The notes beneath the pieces were generated by a model that saw nothing but the letters and a program-made list of their open reading frames with translations, did no database searches and was not told where the DNA came from. This document shows, piece after piece, positions 20,821-32,000 of a stretch of DNA of 64,000 bases (position 1 is its first letter; each line of letters starts with the position of its first letter). The position numbers and the translations under genes were made by a program. This DNA is from Selaginella moellendorffii (lineage: Eukaryota > Streptophyta > Lycopodiopsida > Selaginellales > Selaginellaceae), in the NCBI RefSeq assembly GCF_000143415.4, contig NW_003314298.1, positions 3,561 through 67,560 on the forward strand, given 5' to 3'.

Positions 20821-20840
20821 ACCATGTATCACAAGAGGTA

Positions 20841-21041
20841 CACATGGACCATGTATCATATGATTTATAATTATGTTATGCAATTTTGGTTTTAGCAGTG
20901 GGTGTGGGAGTTGTGCAGTGACAAATTCGTTAACCAAGTCTCGATTGCTTATCTTATCTTCACTTGATAACATTGCTAAGAAATAACAATGAGGCAAACC
21001 TCTTTTCTGGAATTCAATAACATAAACATATGTGATGCACT
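20841..21041 (-). mobile_element. Helitron Rep fragment
   Basis: About 200 bp on the minus strand matching 4128-4322 of the Helitron remnant (VIEFQKRGLPHCYFLAML, then NEFVTAQLPHPLLKPKL). It shares the HCY variant of the HUH site. It lies between two Crinkler/RHS-like fragments, and the left junction contains a scrambled filler made of both partners (20821-20840). Confidence 0.85.
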
Positions 21042-21825
21042 TATTCTTTCGGATGCTAGCGTGTTGACGGGGGATAGCTTTGAGTTGCCTCTTTTGGACA
21101 TGATTCACACGTGAATGGAACTTTATGCAGGAAGTGAACGCCTTCTGTCAAACATCTTCCACAGGGCATTTGGCTCGCAAAAGGCAATGGCAGCTAAGAT
21201 GCAGATCGCATCTAAGATCGTTTTTGGGAAGGAAGCTGCTCAGTTTTATGCGTTGAACAGGAGTAAAAATGGCTTTCAAGCAGTCGGGTGACGAAGGCAT
21301 GGTGCTCCAATGTGGTACTGACTTTCAGTGTCCATTTGGCAACAGTGAACAATCTGTGATTACAAAAACGTACACGAACTTTTTGGGCATTGACATGAGG
21401 GTGTTTGCAAGACATGAAGGTACGCTTTTACAACGTGATGGGGCTGATTTTGTTTCTTTTGCAGACAGTGAAATTGAAATATGGGCCCAGGCAAAAGGCA
21501 GGACATCCCCTCTAGGCTGGAGCCAAGTAATTGAGTGCATTAAAGCATGCTTCCAAGAATGTTTCAACCTCGAACCAGGTGTGAAGAAGTTCTGTGTGGT
21601 CTTTATTTTGCACGGTTTCACATTTGATAAAGTGGATCTCTATACTCTTTTCAAGGTAAGGCAGGCTTCATTTCTGTTATGAAGGTAACTATTGACCTTC
21701 AGGAGGAGTGGATCAGAATGGGAGACACAGCCAAGTTCATCAAGATGTATGAAGACACTGTCCTCGTTGATCGAACTGGCTTGAATGTTTTCATGCCGGG
21801 TGTCATCCAGCGATGCTATAATTAA
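21042..21825 (+). pseudogene. Crinkler/RHS-like gene fragment, copy C (nuclease-like C-terminus)
   Basis: The C-terminal part in native order: the segment 21115-21404 (MVLQCGTDFQCPFGNSEQSV), then a nuclease-like core. DGADFV at about 21436 and IEIWAQAKG at about 21472 fit the D...(D/E/Q)xK pattern of PD-(D/E)XK nucleases. A 47-bp GT-AG intron (21657-21703) joins TLFK to EEWIRMGDTAKF, and the protein ends VFMPGVIQRCYN with TAA at 21823-21825. It lacks the NTPase half. It is the most complete example of the C-terminal half here. Confidence 0.6.
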
Positions 21826-21846
21826 GGTATCAAGTTTTGATCGCAA

Positions 21847-21870
21847 AAGCTCTATTTCGTTAAAGTGGGA
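21847..21870 (+). repeat. Left terminal inverted repeat
   Basis: 24 bp, AAGCTCTATTTCG at the outer end and AAAGTGGGA at the inner end. Exact inverse of 35047-35070. GCAA precedes it. Confidence 0.8.
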
Positions 21871-22462
21871 TTTATTCAGTAAAATGGGACTAGGTACAAA
21901 TTTTCAAGTATTTGAAAATGACGTGAAATTATATGTTTTTTGTCCAGGGGCTAGACATATCTGGGGCATGGTGACTAGCGCGGTGACTTTGTGTCCAGAC
22001 TGAGTCCATCTGGTTGTATAATAAATCTCATTGTCAAGGTGAACAAGCCGAATCTGAAGCTAAAGAAGAGCGATGGCATGCGCGCACACACTATTTGTTT
22101 GTTCATTGAGCGTGTGGTGAGCTTTCCAAGATGAACATCATTCCTATTAGCCAGACATATAACTTAATGGTGAGAACATTTAGATATTATTCAATGTTAT
22201 CTTTTTCTAACGAATCTAATTGTGAAGGTGTAGCAAGAGGCATTGCTAGTCTGGAGAAGTCATTTAACTCATTTGACCCTTAGTGTATTTTCATGAAACT
22301 AAATAACATTCATATTATTAAGGAATTTCTCTAGTACCTTTTTTTTACGACATAGAGGCTTGCATTTCTTTCAAAGGTGATTTAGTAAAAGGCCTGAGGG
22401 CACATGCCATTCTATTTCTCAGACCAGTATTAAGATATACTAGTGCAAAGGGCCACATGCCA
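21871..22462. other. Left subterminal region of the TIR element
   Basis: AT-rich, no gene recognised. Two half-palindromes (22398-22410 and 22450-22463, both ending ACATGCCAT) lie near the 3' end of the minus-strand gene. Confidence 0.5.
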
Positions 22463-25400
22463 TCACGCCTCCTCTGATTCAGATTCGGATTGTTCACCTT
22501 GAAATAAAATACATTAGAAACTTAGTAAAGGAATATTAAATCTCACCTTGAACCCGGGTTATGAATGCTCTTGCTGCATCTCTTGCATGGTCTGGCAAGG
22601 TGATGGTGGCACTCTGCTTCCGCATCCAACCATGCACAACATTATCCACCGATATGCTCATGCTGGGATCCCTTGGATTCAGCACCCATCTCTTTTCTAG
22701 GCAATCCTTCGTATATCCGGAACTTGGCTTGAACCACTCCACAGTTACATTGAAGGAGTTAGTTTCCGCGTCCTCCTCTGCATCAGTGATGCAGCGCCCC
22801 ACCCATATCATTTGTTTTTTATTACTGGGTCTGACAAGCACGACCATTCCTTTGCAGACTTGTACTGGATTGAATGCTGAATCCGGCTTCTTGTTCCTCG
22901 GCCCACAATAGTGATCCTCAACATCGTTATCTGTCACTGCATTTCCAGAGGACATTGTTCCGCTACTATCTGGTGCTCTGGGTTCTGGCCAAAAGGACTC
23001 TTCCAATTCTTCATATACAACCGGCCCATTTTGGATAGCAGATATAATCTTCTCTCAGTATTCGAGCAAAGGCTTGCACCTCTTAAAATAGGATTCTCCA
23101 CCAAACACTAACCCCCTCTTCCAGAAGGCAATATGCTGTCTAATCCCGGCCACTATACTTTCCTGGTCTTTGAGTCCATCCGGGTGCATCGGCCGTGGGG
23201 AACCCTGAGGAATCATAGGTTCCCCAGTTATGGGATCTCTCTTGAAGAGTTCAATACCGTCCACTGGCAGCCACACTGTGTCCCATTCTCTCATCTTGTA
23301 CCTCATCACTGGAGCACCGTCACGCATGCTGAAATGAAACTGAAGAGGCTTGGAGTGGCCAATCAGCGTTTTGGATCCGTCCCTGATGTAGCCTCTTACA
23401 AACCCCTTAAAGTCTGGAACCTCTGTCAGAAGTGCAGCTTCAACAGTGCCTTTGATGCAATTTTGGAATTCATCGTAGAGTTGTGGGAGGGTGAGGACAT
23501 TGGATCGCCGGAGGGACTCTGCCAGGTGACTGAACATGGCATCCACGTCTTCATGAGTGTGCCCAACCATGAGAAAGCCAAGTGTAACCGTTTCAAATAT
23601 GCCTTTGGCAACAAGCATCGCCAAGTACGCGAAGACGTACATGTTTTTGTTCTCACTGCCAGCATTGTCTGTTTGGAGCAGAAGATGGGGTGGAAGGCCA
23701 CATCGGCCGCAAGAACTTCCTTGAGATTCTGCTTCGTTTGGATGAGGCTGTGCATTCACCGGGCGACCAGCCTCGTCGGAATGGCATGAGGCCTCACGTG
23801 ATAACCCTACAATCTGACGGCCAACATATTCACTGGGATGGCATGGGGCCCCACGCGATACTGCAAGCCTTTGCTCCTCCTCCAGCTGAACCCTGTATGG
23901 GGTTCGATCGACAAGGGCCTTATGCAAGGGTTGGCCGTTCAGCTCAGTCTGCGCACTTTGCAGAGACCTTAAGTGTTTTGCTAGGGATGCAATCATCATG
24001 TTTGCACCCCCGCCACCCCATAGAGGTACAAAGAAGTTCCCATAGTTCTGGGCACCATGCCCATGAGCGATTATGCCAAACAGAGACACAGGCAGCTGCA
24101 TGGATGAAGAGATTGCCTTGGGGGCAGGATTGAGTCGAGGTAAGCACGTCTTTTTCTGGTCCATTTTGTCGTGGATGATGCAGAGGTAAGAGTCAGGTCT
24201 CTCCATGGAGAGAATCCTGTTATGATAATATGCAGTTCTGCAGCTTCTCTGCTCGATGTTGTGGTCGAGCCGCCTTCTAACCAATGTCTCTCGCTCTTGA
24301 GCGCTGCAAGAATTCTTCGACAAAGCCATTTTGATAGCAGTGCACTCGTCACACTTTGAAAAGCTGGAGTACTTTCCTATACTCACATCCCTGAACCTGT
24401 TGCTCCACAATCTACTAAATCTAGATTGGCTCAGCTTCCTGTAGCCATTACTCTGGAGTTCCCGATTCACATCTTCCAATATGGCCCCCTTGGTATATAT
24501 GGAAGGGAGAACTCGTTGGGTGTCTCGTGTTCCATCTTCCAAGAGGCGGGTTTTATGTGGTTGCTGCTCGCTACATGTCTCGACAAACCTCTTGAAGATT
24601 GCCTCTCCATATACAACATGACCCCTGGTTTTGTGCGTACCGTCGTTCCCATGGACTGCCTGTTGAACCCTTTGTTCCTCGAACTCAGTTTTGATTCTGT
24701 AGAATGTGCTTCGAGGGACTTCATAAATGATTCTCCATGCTTTCATGCAGACCAAACCCCTCTGGAAGACCATGCCCCCCACTTGATGTTCTGAAGCATC
24801 AACAGATGACCGTAATGCCTCATACACAAAATTGCGAGCTGCCTTCCAGGACAATGTCTTGTATCTTGCTCTCTCCTCTTCAATAGCATCCCAATCAGCA
24901 TGTTGACAGCACCTCCTCTTGCAACAAGCAACTGTCGAGACCATTCGAACCTCCATCGCCATTTTCTGCCTTTTCGGTTCGTTGCTCAAATCCCTTTGGC
25001 TGCGCTGTAGGAAGGTGTACTTTCTTTTCCCATGAAGAGATGTTCTGTCATCAGTTGTAGTGGTGTTTGATTGTGAATCCTTCACATTCTCAAACACTAA
25101 ATGCCTCAATTTCCACTGCACAATGCTTCCAATAGTCAGACTGTTTTCTTCTGTGTCAACAACCTCTAAAATTGCAACTCCAATATCATCCCAGCCCAAT
25201 TCTTGATTAGCAACCGCATCTCTTGGATCGACAACTGTGGCTAAGCCCTCAGCTACCACCTCCCCCTCGGGGTTGTTTAGAAACACCTTTGCCTGAATCC
25301 ATGTAGCACGGTTCTTAAGATCCACGGAGGGAACATGCGTCGCACTTGCGCTGTCCCCAACATCTACTTTCTTCTGCAGATTTTTCAAGGCAACAACAAC

Positions 25401-25601
25401 ATTTACCCCGACGACCATCTCTCCTCGTTCAATAGCGACCACATTCCCATCGAAGACAGTCTCTACTGATATAGCAGCATTGCCTTCCCCAAGCCTTTGA
25501 CAGTGTATAATAAAGTTCCAATCCATAGACACAAGGGTCCCTTTTGCAACTCTCTTCCCACCATTCAAAATGTAAACCTTTTCCCCAACCCTGAAGGCCA
25601 T
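22463..25601 (-). CDS. Transposase-like protein, DUF7869-like (one in-frame stop)
   Basis: The minus frame from ATG 25601 is open for 848 codons to a TGA at 23055-23057. The same frame continues immediately (EKIISAIQNGPVVYEEL) for ~170 codons, then a 49-bp intron (22498-22546) leads to a last exon ending SESESEEA at 22463. Total about 1,030 codons. Landmarks: zinc-like Cys/His residues (CCKRRCCQHADW), FSKCDECTAIK, HDKMDQKKT, LLQTDNAGSENKN and GFLMVGHTHEDVDAMFSHL. The last two match the DUF7869 family as I remember it, a probable RNase H/DDE-like fold. An AG acceptor lies directly before the ATG, giving a 5'-UTR intron at 25603-25671. Two palindromes sit in the frame (23781, 23838); they fall in a possible in-phase 114-nt intron (23748-23861). 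The TGA fits a CGA-to-TGA change. Confidence 0.7.
22498..22546 (-). other. Last intron of the transposase-like gene
   Basis: 49 bp, GTGAG donor after TRVQ and TTTCAAG acceptor. Splicing replaces an immediate stop with an acidic tail (EQSESESEEA). The final TGA overlaps a half-palindrome. Confidence 0.7.
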
Positions 25602-26711
25602 TCTGAAAGTGCAGAAAAGAAGTTAAGACCATACAAAAAATGATTGGAGAATGGCCTAAATCATAACATACCAAATAGCATGAGGCCACATGCCATTATT
25701 CAAACATGCTATTGACACCCATGTGAAATTTCGCATTCACAAAATTGGCATGAGGCCTCATGCCATATTGATATACACACAGCTGCAGGCAAGTAAAAAC
25801 ATACATGACAATACGCTAGCCATGAAATTGTAAGGGCCCAAGATGGCATGTGGCCTCATGCCATTTCTAAATGTGGTCCTAAACCATTCCATGGTGAACA
25901 TACCAGGAAGCACAAGTGCCGAATATCAAGAGGAAGCGGTAGCCACACCAAAGACAGTGCCGCTCGCAACACCGAACCAAGAACACGGCACACAAAAATG
26001 ATAGACCTAGGAATGAGTTCGAGAATTCAAAAATAACACACGCTTGAACGTCACATCAAATCCTCTGACAAACCAGATCTTATGATTCCTCTGACAAATT
26101 TCAAACTGAGTAGCTTCTAGACTTTGCTGTCGGAGGTTGAACTTTGTCACATCATGTCCTTGCCTCGATCCAGCTGTGCCACGTCAGTGATTCGAACTTT
26201 GCCATGCCATGTCAGCGATCCGCGCCAAGATTATTCGCCGTGTAAAGGAATAATTATGCTGTGTGTGTACGTCCATTTATGGCAATATAAGGCCACATGC
26301 CATTCAAAGAATAATGCTAGTCGAGCATCTTTTGGTGCATTTTTGGGTTCAAAATTGCATGAGCCCACACGCTATAAAGTTTACCTGTACCAAAAATAGA
26401 AACAGCTTTATTTACTTGGGAATTTATATGGCTGAGGCATTTTTAAACTTACAAACACATGCCCTACTTACATTCCTTTGGTTGCTTAAAATTCAAAAAT
26501 ATTATAAACCTTTCTTTTTGCATTTTCAATGTTTTCAATTATGGTTTTTGATTTTCGCAGGACCAGCCTAGTAATCTATTTGCATCCCGTCATGTTTATA
26601 GCTAGCTTTCGTTTGTCCCCTTCGCTAGCCAGAGATGCATCTGCTCGGCATCTGCCTCTTACAGCATTTGCCCAGAAAGGGCATCTTTCTTCACGCAGCA
26701 TTTGCCACATG

Positions 26712-26743
26712 TTTAGGGTTAGGGTTTAGGGTTTAGGGTTTAG
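26712..26743 (+). repeat. Interstitial TTTAGGG block, copy 1
   Basis: About four TTTAGGG units (one shortened to TTAGGG) within the duplicated unit; also readable as a cluster of telo-box promoter motifs. Confidence 0.85.
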
Positions 26744-27687
26744 CAATTCAGTAGCTTGATAAACATGCAAATACAGAACTTGATGCAAAATCCTTGGATA
26801 TGTCACAATGCCCCTAGGACCATAAACACATTTCAATAGAGAGGGTCCTTTCATTTCATAACTCCTTACGTAGATCTTGGTGAAACCAGAGTTAGTGAAG
26901 TTGGTTTCTTGTGATCCCGCATCTAATTGTGATGTCCCTTTGCAGTGTCAATGGAAAGGTCAATGCACACCAAATTGTAGAATCTTGGAGCAGAATAACG
27001 GTCGGATCTATGGCAAATGCCCCTGAAACATTTTAAGGCTCGTGTGGTCTCATGTGGTGTCCGATCGAGATCCTTCTTTGCAGGGTCATCAAGAAGGACA
27101 TTGTATACCATTCTGTAAAATCTGGTTGCGATCTAACGGTTGGATCTCCAGGAAACTCAAAACAATCTCGCGCGTGTCAGAATATTCTAGGAATATACTC
27201 CTTTGTGCTCCAAGATTATTCGCCGTGTAAAGGAATAATTATGCTGTGTCATTTATGGCAATATAAGGCCACACGCCATTCAAAGAATAATGCTAGTCGA
27301 GCATTTTTTGGTGCATTTTTGGGTTCAAAATTGCATGAGCCCACACGCTATAAAGTTTACCTGTACCAAAAATAGAAACAGCTTTATTTACTTGGGAATT
27401 TAAGTGGTTGAGGCATTTTTAAACTTACAAACACATGCCCTACTTACATTCCTTTGGTTGTTTAAAATTCAAAAATATTATAAACCTTTCTTTTTGCATT
27501 TTCAATGTTTTCAATTATGGTTTTTGATTTTCGCAGGACCAGCCTAGTAATCTATTTGCATCCCGTCATGTTTATAGCTAGCTTTCGTTTGTCCCCTTTG
27601 CTAGCCTGAGATACATCTGCTCGGCATCTACCTCTTACAGCATTTGCCCAGAAAGGGCATCTTTCTTCACGCAGCATTTGCCACATG

Positions 27688-27713
27688 TTTAGGGTTTAGG
27701 GTTTAGGGTTTAG
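27688..27713 (+). repeat. Interstitial TTTAGGG block, copy 2
   Basis: Three TTTAGGG units followed by TTTAGC, at the same place in the second tandem unit. Confidence 0.85.
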
Positions 27714-28450
27714 CAATTCAGTAGCTTGATAAACATGCAAATACAGAACTTGATGCAAAATCCTTGGATATGTCACAATGCCCCTAGGACCATAAACACA
27801 TTTCAATAGAGAGGGTCCTTTCATTTCATAACTCCTTACGTAGATCTTGGTGAAACCAGAGTTAGTGAAGTTGGTTTCTTGTGATCCCGCATCTGATTGT
27901 GATGTCCCTTTGCAGTGTCGATGGAAAGGTCAATGCACACCAAACTGTAGAATCTTGGACCAAAATAATGGTCGGATCTATGGCAAATGCCCCTGAAACA
28001 TTGTAAGGCTCGTGTGGTCTCATGTGGTGTCCGATCGAGATGCTTCTTTGTAGGGTCATCAAGAAGGACATTGTATACCATTCTGTAAAATCTAGTTGCG
28101 ATCTAACGGTTGGATCTCCAGGAAACTCAAAACAATCTCGCGCGTGTCAGAATATTCTAGGAATATACTCCTATGTGCTCCTGAAAATGGCATGCGGCCC
28201 CACGCCATTCAAGAGATAACGCCAGATGACGCCGAGCATTTTTTGGTGCATTTTTTGGGATCAAAATTGCATGAGCCCACATGCTTGAACATCATCCTTT
28301 GACAATTTATTTAGCTGAACATCTGGCATTTTTGGAAATACAAGATGCTTTGGAATATCCAATCATGCATGGTATAAATATAGCGAGGGTATTAAATGAT
28401 ATCCCAATCATGATCTTTCTTTTGGATTTCGCGTGCATGCAGTCCGAGGA

Positions 28451-28547
28451 ATGATGACGTTGCGGATTTCTTTTGGATTTCACGCATGCGCGCGCCGATC
28501 CAGAAATTAATGGTGGCGCCCAAGTCCGAGAAATGATGACGTGGCGG
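28451..28547 (+). promoter_or_regulatory. Paired ATGATGACGT motifs upstream of the plus gene
   Basis: ATGATGACGTTGCGG at 28451 and ATGATGACGTGGCGG at 28533 within a short imperfect duplication. TGACGT is a bZIP (TGA-type) binding core. Position fits a promoter; function is inferred. Confidence 0.4.
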
Positions 28548-28605
28548 GATTACCAACCGTCGTGACATTTCGCGCGTGTGAGGTTAGGTTTTGCATTTTG
28601 CTTCG

Positions 28606-28803
28606 TACTCGCGCTCGCACACTCGCGCTTGCATCGCGCTCCCACTCGCGCTCGCATCGCGCTCCCACTCGCGCTCGCATCGCGCTCCCACTCGCGCTCC
28701 CACTTCTCTACAGGTTTCTCGTGTGCATCGGCGTCCACTCGCGCTTGCATCACACTCGCGCTTGTATCGCGCTCGCATCGCGCTCGTGTGCATCGGCGTC
28801 CAC
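28606..28803 (+). repeat. 23-bp GC-rich minisatellite
   Basis: ACTCGCGCTCGCATCGCG-type units of 23 bp at 28621, 28644 and 28667, then degenerate copies. A GTGTGCATCGGCGTCCACT segment occurs twice (28720 and 28786). Confidence 0.85.
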
Positions 28804-29005
28804 TTCAAGACACACCCAGTTTGTAACTTCGGCGCCAACTCCGCCGCCCACTCCGCCACCCACACGCAGCCCACTTGGCGTCCCGGGAGATTTCAGCGCC
28901 ACTCTCCAACTGTAAGTGGCAGAGTAGCCTTGCTGCTACGATCCGCTGCACACACAGTGCACATTCGCCAGCGAGTCCGGTTGTCACGCCTCCATTCGGC
29001 TTCAA

Positions 29006-32000
29006 ATGGTAAGTCTTTTAGGCCAAGTAGAAAATGGCATGAGGCCACATGCCATTCAGTAGCAACATTGGCATGCACCGATTGGGCTCTCGAGTGCAGT
29101 CCGGTTACAGATGGCGTGTAGCCTCACGCCATCTTAGGATGCAGCCTCAAGACATCTGATGCAGTGGTGAATGGCGTGTGGCCTCACGTTATTTCCAGCT
29201 ACTAGCTTTTCATCTGTCAGCTCTAATTGTTGTGCATTTCTGAACAGGCGAGGAATTGCGTTCTTCTTCCAGCCACTGTCAATGTGGATGCAGAGAAGGG
29301 GGAGGAGCTCACCAGTTGGACTTTCGGGATGGAAGGCGAGGATCTGAGGCTGTACAACACAGATGGTGGGAGAAAAGAATGCATGGGGATCCTCATCCAA
29401 GTGACAGACACTCCATGCAGTTCCATGCAAGAATATGGACTGGCACTTGTGGTAGAGACAGCGTCTGCCTTCAAGATCCACCTTGCACATCCTAGCGGCT
29501 TTCCGGAGGGAGGCAGCGGCTATGAAGAATTCCTAGAGGGAGCTAGGGAGAGGTTGTCCAGGAGGCCCACAATTTCAAAGACGCTGCGGGTCTATGAAGA
29601 TCACATGGAATCCACGGACCTCACCTACGGCGATGTTCAAAAACTATATTCCAACATTGAGCCGTTGAGAGTGACTCCAGTTCGCGAAGCAAAGGGGAAG
29701 GGGGTCGATCTGGAAACTATCTCGAAGCAGAAAAGGGTGGTCAAGCTCAAGCCGACGTCCGACTCTCCTACTCCAAAAAAGAAGCTACTCAGTGATGCCA
29801 TTGCCTCGGGTTCGAACACTACACCCACCAAAAAGAAGAGCCGCAAAGAGCAGAAAGAGCAAGAAGAGGCAGCAAAAATTGTCGCAGATAATAGTACTTG
29901 TTACTATTCCAACAAAGTATATACAATCGACGTGAGCCGTATCGACATCCAAAGCAAATACAACCACAGGCTAGTATCTGATGAGTGGGTGGAGAAACTG
30001 AAGCAGAAGATGCTGGCAAGTCCAGTAACACCCGACATCGCAGACGTGATCCCCTACTACCGAACAATGAAGGGCGAGACGAGGTTTCCAGACTTGATCA
30101 ATAGGAAGGTGTTGGACGATCAGAACATCCGGTTCTATGCCGTCTCCGGGCAGCATTCTAGCTTGGCGATGCAAGAGATAGTTGTGGATATTATGGTGGG
30201 CGAGGAGGTGAAGAAAGTCTTCAAGACAAGAGTTGTCCACCTAATAAAAGGCAACTCGCCCCTCCGATCTATCATATACATCTCCCACACGTAGAATGTC
30301 AAGCAAGAAACGTGCTACAAATCGGGTCTGCACGAGACATTGGCACGAACACGGAAGCTCTGGGTTCAACTGAAGAAGCCACAAAAACCAGGACAAGGAC
30401 GTGCACTAGCAACTAGCGCCTGGCAGGTAAGCCTCGTTGTATGTGGCATAGCATGTGGCCTCACGCCATTTCCATTGCAGGAATTCTCGAATCTTCTCTC
30501 GAAAACACTGGGGGTCAATGACACACTCAGCATCCATAACATTCTACTCGCGACAAAAGTTGTTTTTGACAAATGGGTAAATGTGCTGAGGAGGTACCAT
30601 GACGGGGAGTTGCCAAACTCAATGGGTGTGGAGGACGGCCGGAAGCCCAATGATTTGAAGCTCAACGCCTTGCGTTTCTCGCGGTCTCTAGACGACGACG
30701 ACCTTCTGACAGTGGCTAATGCTCTTCTACGTGGTGAGGTTGTCTTCAACAAGACCAAAATGACTCCCGGCCATATTGTGACATACGAGGACTTGTGCAC
30801 GACTCTGAGAGCTCGTGCGCTATTGAAGGATTGGATCTTCGAGCAAGTGGCCGTGGAGAGGGTGAGCATCGACACCACGCAAGAGATGATGGAAGCGCTG
30901 GAGTTGTCAAATGAAGACATCGACGAGTACGTGAAGGGGGCCCCCAAGTTCATCGATCTGCTGCGGGATGCCACGAAAAGTAAAGCTGAGAAGTTGGATC
31001 AGTATCCAAATTTCATTAAGATTGATGTCGACCGCCGGCTTCAGAAACAGCTCGACCCCGCAGCAGAGGCCTATCGAGAACCTTACCGGGTATACTTGAA
31101 TTCGGATGAGGATCAAAGGTGGAGGAGCATCGTTTCCCGCGGAGATGAGCAGGTCAAGAACATCTTTTGTGTGATGGACTTCACAAACGAGGAGATCACT
31201 CATGCAGACGAAGTCAGCTCCATCATTGACTTAATGGTGGGACTTGCGGAGGTGGAATCTTCAGTCCACTATATGATCTACAACTCCGAATCCTATCACA
31301 AGTTCTGGAAGGCCTTGAACGAGGTGAAGGCTCGGTTGAAAAGCAAGGAGATGCGGGAGATCCATGGGATAATGGCTAAGAAGAAGATACCGACGAATAT
31401 CCGCATCTTCACACTCGCCCTTGTTATTGGTCCTGCAGCAGAGTGGGACTGGAGTGACTTCCCAGCTTCGTTCGACAAGGCCAATCGAATTGATCTGAGG
31501 GAGGTCAATTTACCCGTGCCTGAGGAACTGAAGACGGCTATGGAGCTTTCGAATCCAAAGAAAGCTCCAGGTGCAGCATGGGAAATGCTCAGCTGGGTCT
31601 TCAATGCAATAGCGGGTGGGTCACCTGCTTCCGACTCCAAGGGCAAATGCGTTGTCGAGTACAACTGCGGCGGACTATTCTTTCGAGCCGCACTACTCAA
31701 GGGTGTCCCGTGTGTTGCGGTGACAAACTCCATTGAAGAGGTGACTTCAATGGAGCATATAATTACAGTTGCCAAAGAAAAACAGTATCTTCTCTGCGAA
31801 CCTGGTGAGTACACACTTTAAGTTTAAATGTTATCTCACAAGTTCTGTATGCAGGAGCGTGGCCACCCCTAGATGCTGAAACGGCGTTAACAGCTACTGT
31901 TGAAGATACCCATGTTGGGCCGAGCTCACAACCTGCACAAGGTAAGGTCACGTGAGGCCTCACGCCATTTTGATTATAGATCGTTGTGAATATTCAGACA

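Larger units (their letters stand above)
26225..28179 (+). repeat. Tandem duplication, unit about 970-985 bp
   Basis: Copy 1 is 26225-27209 and copy 2 is 27210-28179, nearly identical (small indels, for example the GTGTGTACGT segment near 26264 missing from copy 2). A third partial copy of the unit start follows at 28187-28290. Each unit begins with an interrupted palindrome, has a variant palindrome ~75 bp later, and carries a TTTAGGG block in the middle. Confidence 0.9.
25672..29005. promoter_or_regulatory. Divergent central region of the TIR element
   Basis: Lies between the two divergent genes. No coding frame is convincing. It holds three palindromes close to the minus gene (25675, 25745, 25843), a ~980-bp tandem duplication (26225-28179), a 23-bp GC-rich minisatellite (28606-28803) and repeated TGACGT motifs. 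Probably the promoters of both genes. Confidence 0.55.

Noticed and set aside
28541-29121. Arg/Ala/Ser-rich open frames of 60-176 codons
   Set aside because: Produced by the 23-bp GC-rich minisatellite and cut by the start and donor of the adjacent gene.
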